From: Heliopora coerulea
Taxonomy: Eukaryota; Cnidaria; Anthozoa; Scleralcyonacea; Helioporidae
Assembly (NCBI GenBank): GCA_030142905.1
Contig: JASJOG010000256.1
Span: forward strand, 362,769-426,768
Length of the DNA stretch: 64,000 nucleotides
Direction of reading: 5' to 3'
Position 1 is the first letter of the stretch; every line of letters begins with the position of its first letter. Made by a program: the position numbers and the translations under genes. The notes beneath the pieces were generated by a model. It did not search any database, was not told the origin of the DNA, and was given only the letters and a program-made list of their open reading frames with translations. Below, piece after piece: positions 63,975 through 64,000 of the stretch.

Positions 63975-64000
63975 GTAAGTCTTGTGCCTGAACATTCTGC

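Noticed and set aside
1..64000. CRISPR arrays, bacterial operons, ribosome binding sites
   Set aside because: The window is eukaryotic with spliced exons; no regularly spaced repeats of CRISPR type were seen.

Overview
This is an intron-rich, AT-rich animal genomic window. The coding content, the Penelope-like elements with hammerhead-like motifs, the CR1/L2-like LINE fragments and a dispersed minisatellite with a CTGGCTAACG core suggest a cnidarian, most likely an anthozoan such as a stony coral. That placement is inference; no rRNA, mitochondrial or other taxon marker is present.

One gene dominates. From about 2.84 kb to past the right edge lies a plus-strand gene for an RNF213/mysterin-type giant AAA+ ATPase and E3 ubiquitin ligase. 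I placed 37 internal exons with splice sites. Their lengths sum to 7479 nt, exactly 2493 codons, and every junction keeps the reading frame. No exon carries a stop or frameshift. All introns have GT-AG ends except the one after exon 34, which has a GC donor. The order follows vertebrate RNF213: stalk end (exons 1-6), an AAA unit with a degenerate P-loop (exon 7), the first canonical AAA unit (Walker A in exon 15, Walker B in exon 16), the second (Walker A in exon 22, Walker B in exon 23), then the region leading to the E3 module (exons 24-37). The N-terminal exons lie left of the window. The RING finger and the C-terminal end lie right of it. No other host gene is convincingly present.

The introns and left flank hold mobile DNA. 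1-1.7 kb: CR1/L2-like LINE 3' end with one nonsense codon. Intron 1 (3.2-8.2 kb): two decayed minus-strand Penelope-like elements with GIY-YIG ends, a hammerhead-like motif and a 359-bp foldback element. Intron 4: a 5'-truncated minus-strand LINE. Intron 5: a Penelope RT fragment. Intron 9: a 787-bp element with 22-bp terminal inverted repeats and TTAA-like target sites, holding an ORF that resembles the P2X7 receptor C-terminal domain. Intron 14: a palindrome of about 340 bp with hammerhead-like cores in both arms. Introns 16 and 24: two copies of a non-coding DNA transposon. The second copy sits between 420-bp inverted arms that each carry the start of a P2X7-C-like ORF. Introns 17, 31 and 33: tRNA-like SINE sequences. 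Intron 29: another LINE fragment.

The main cargo is therefore a probable ubiquitin/innate-immunity ATPase gene whose introns record repeated insertion. The least familiar items are the compact TTAA-bounded P2X7-C element and its relative in the inverted arms, the hammerhead-bearing palindrome, and a UBA-like segment in exon 2 of the RNF213-like protein. Exon calls rest on splice consensus, reading phase and recalled family resemblance. No alignment or database search was run.
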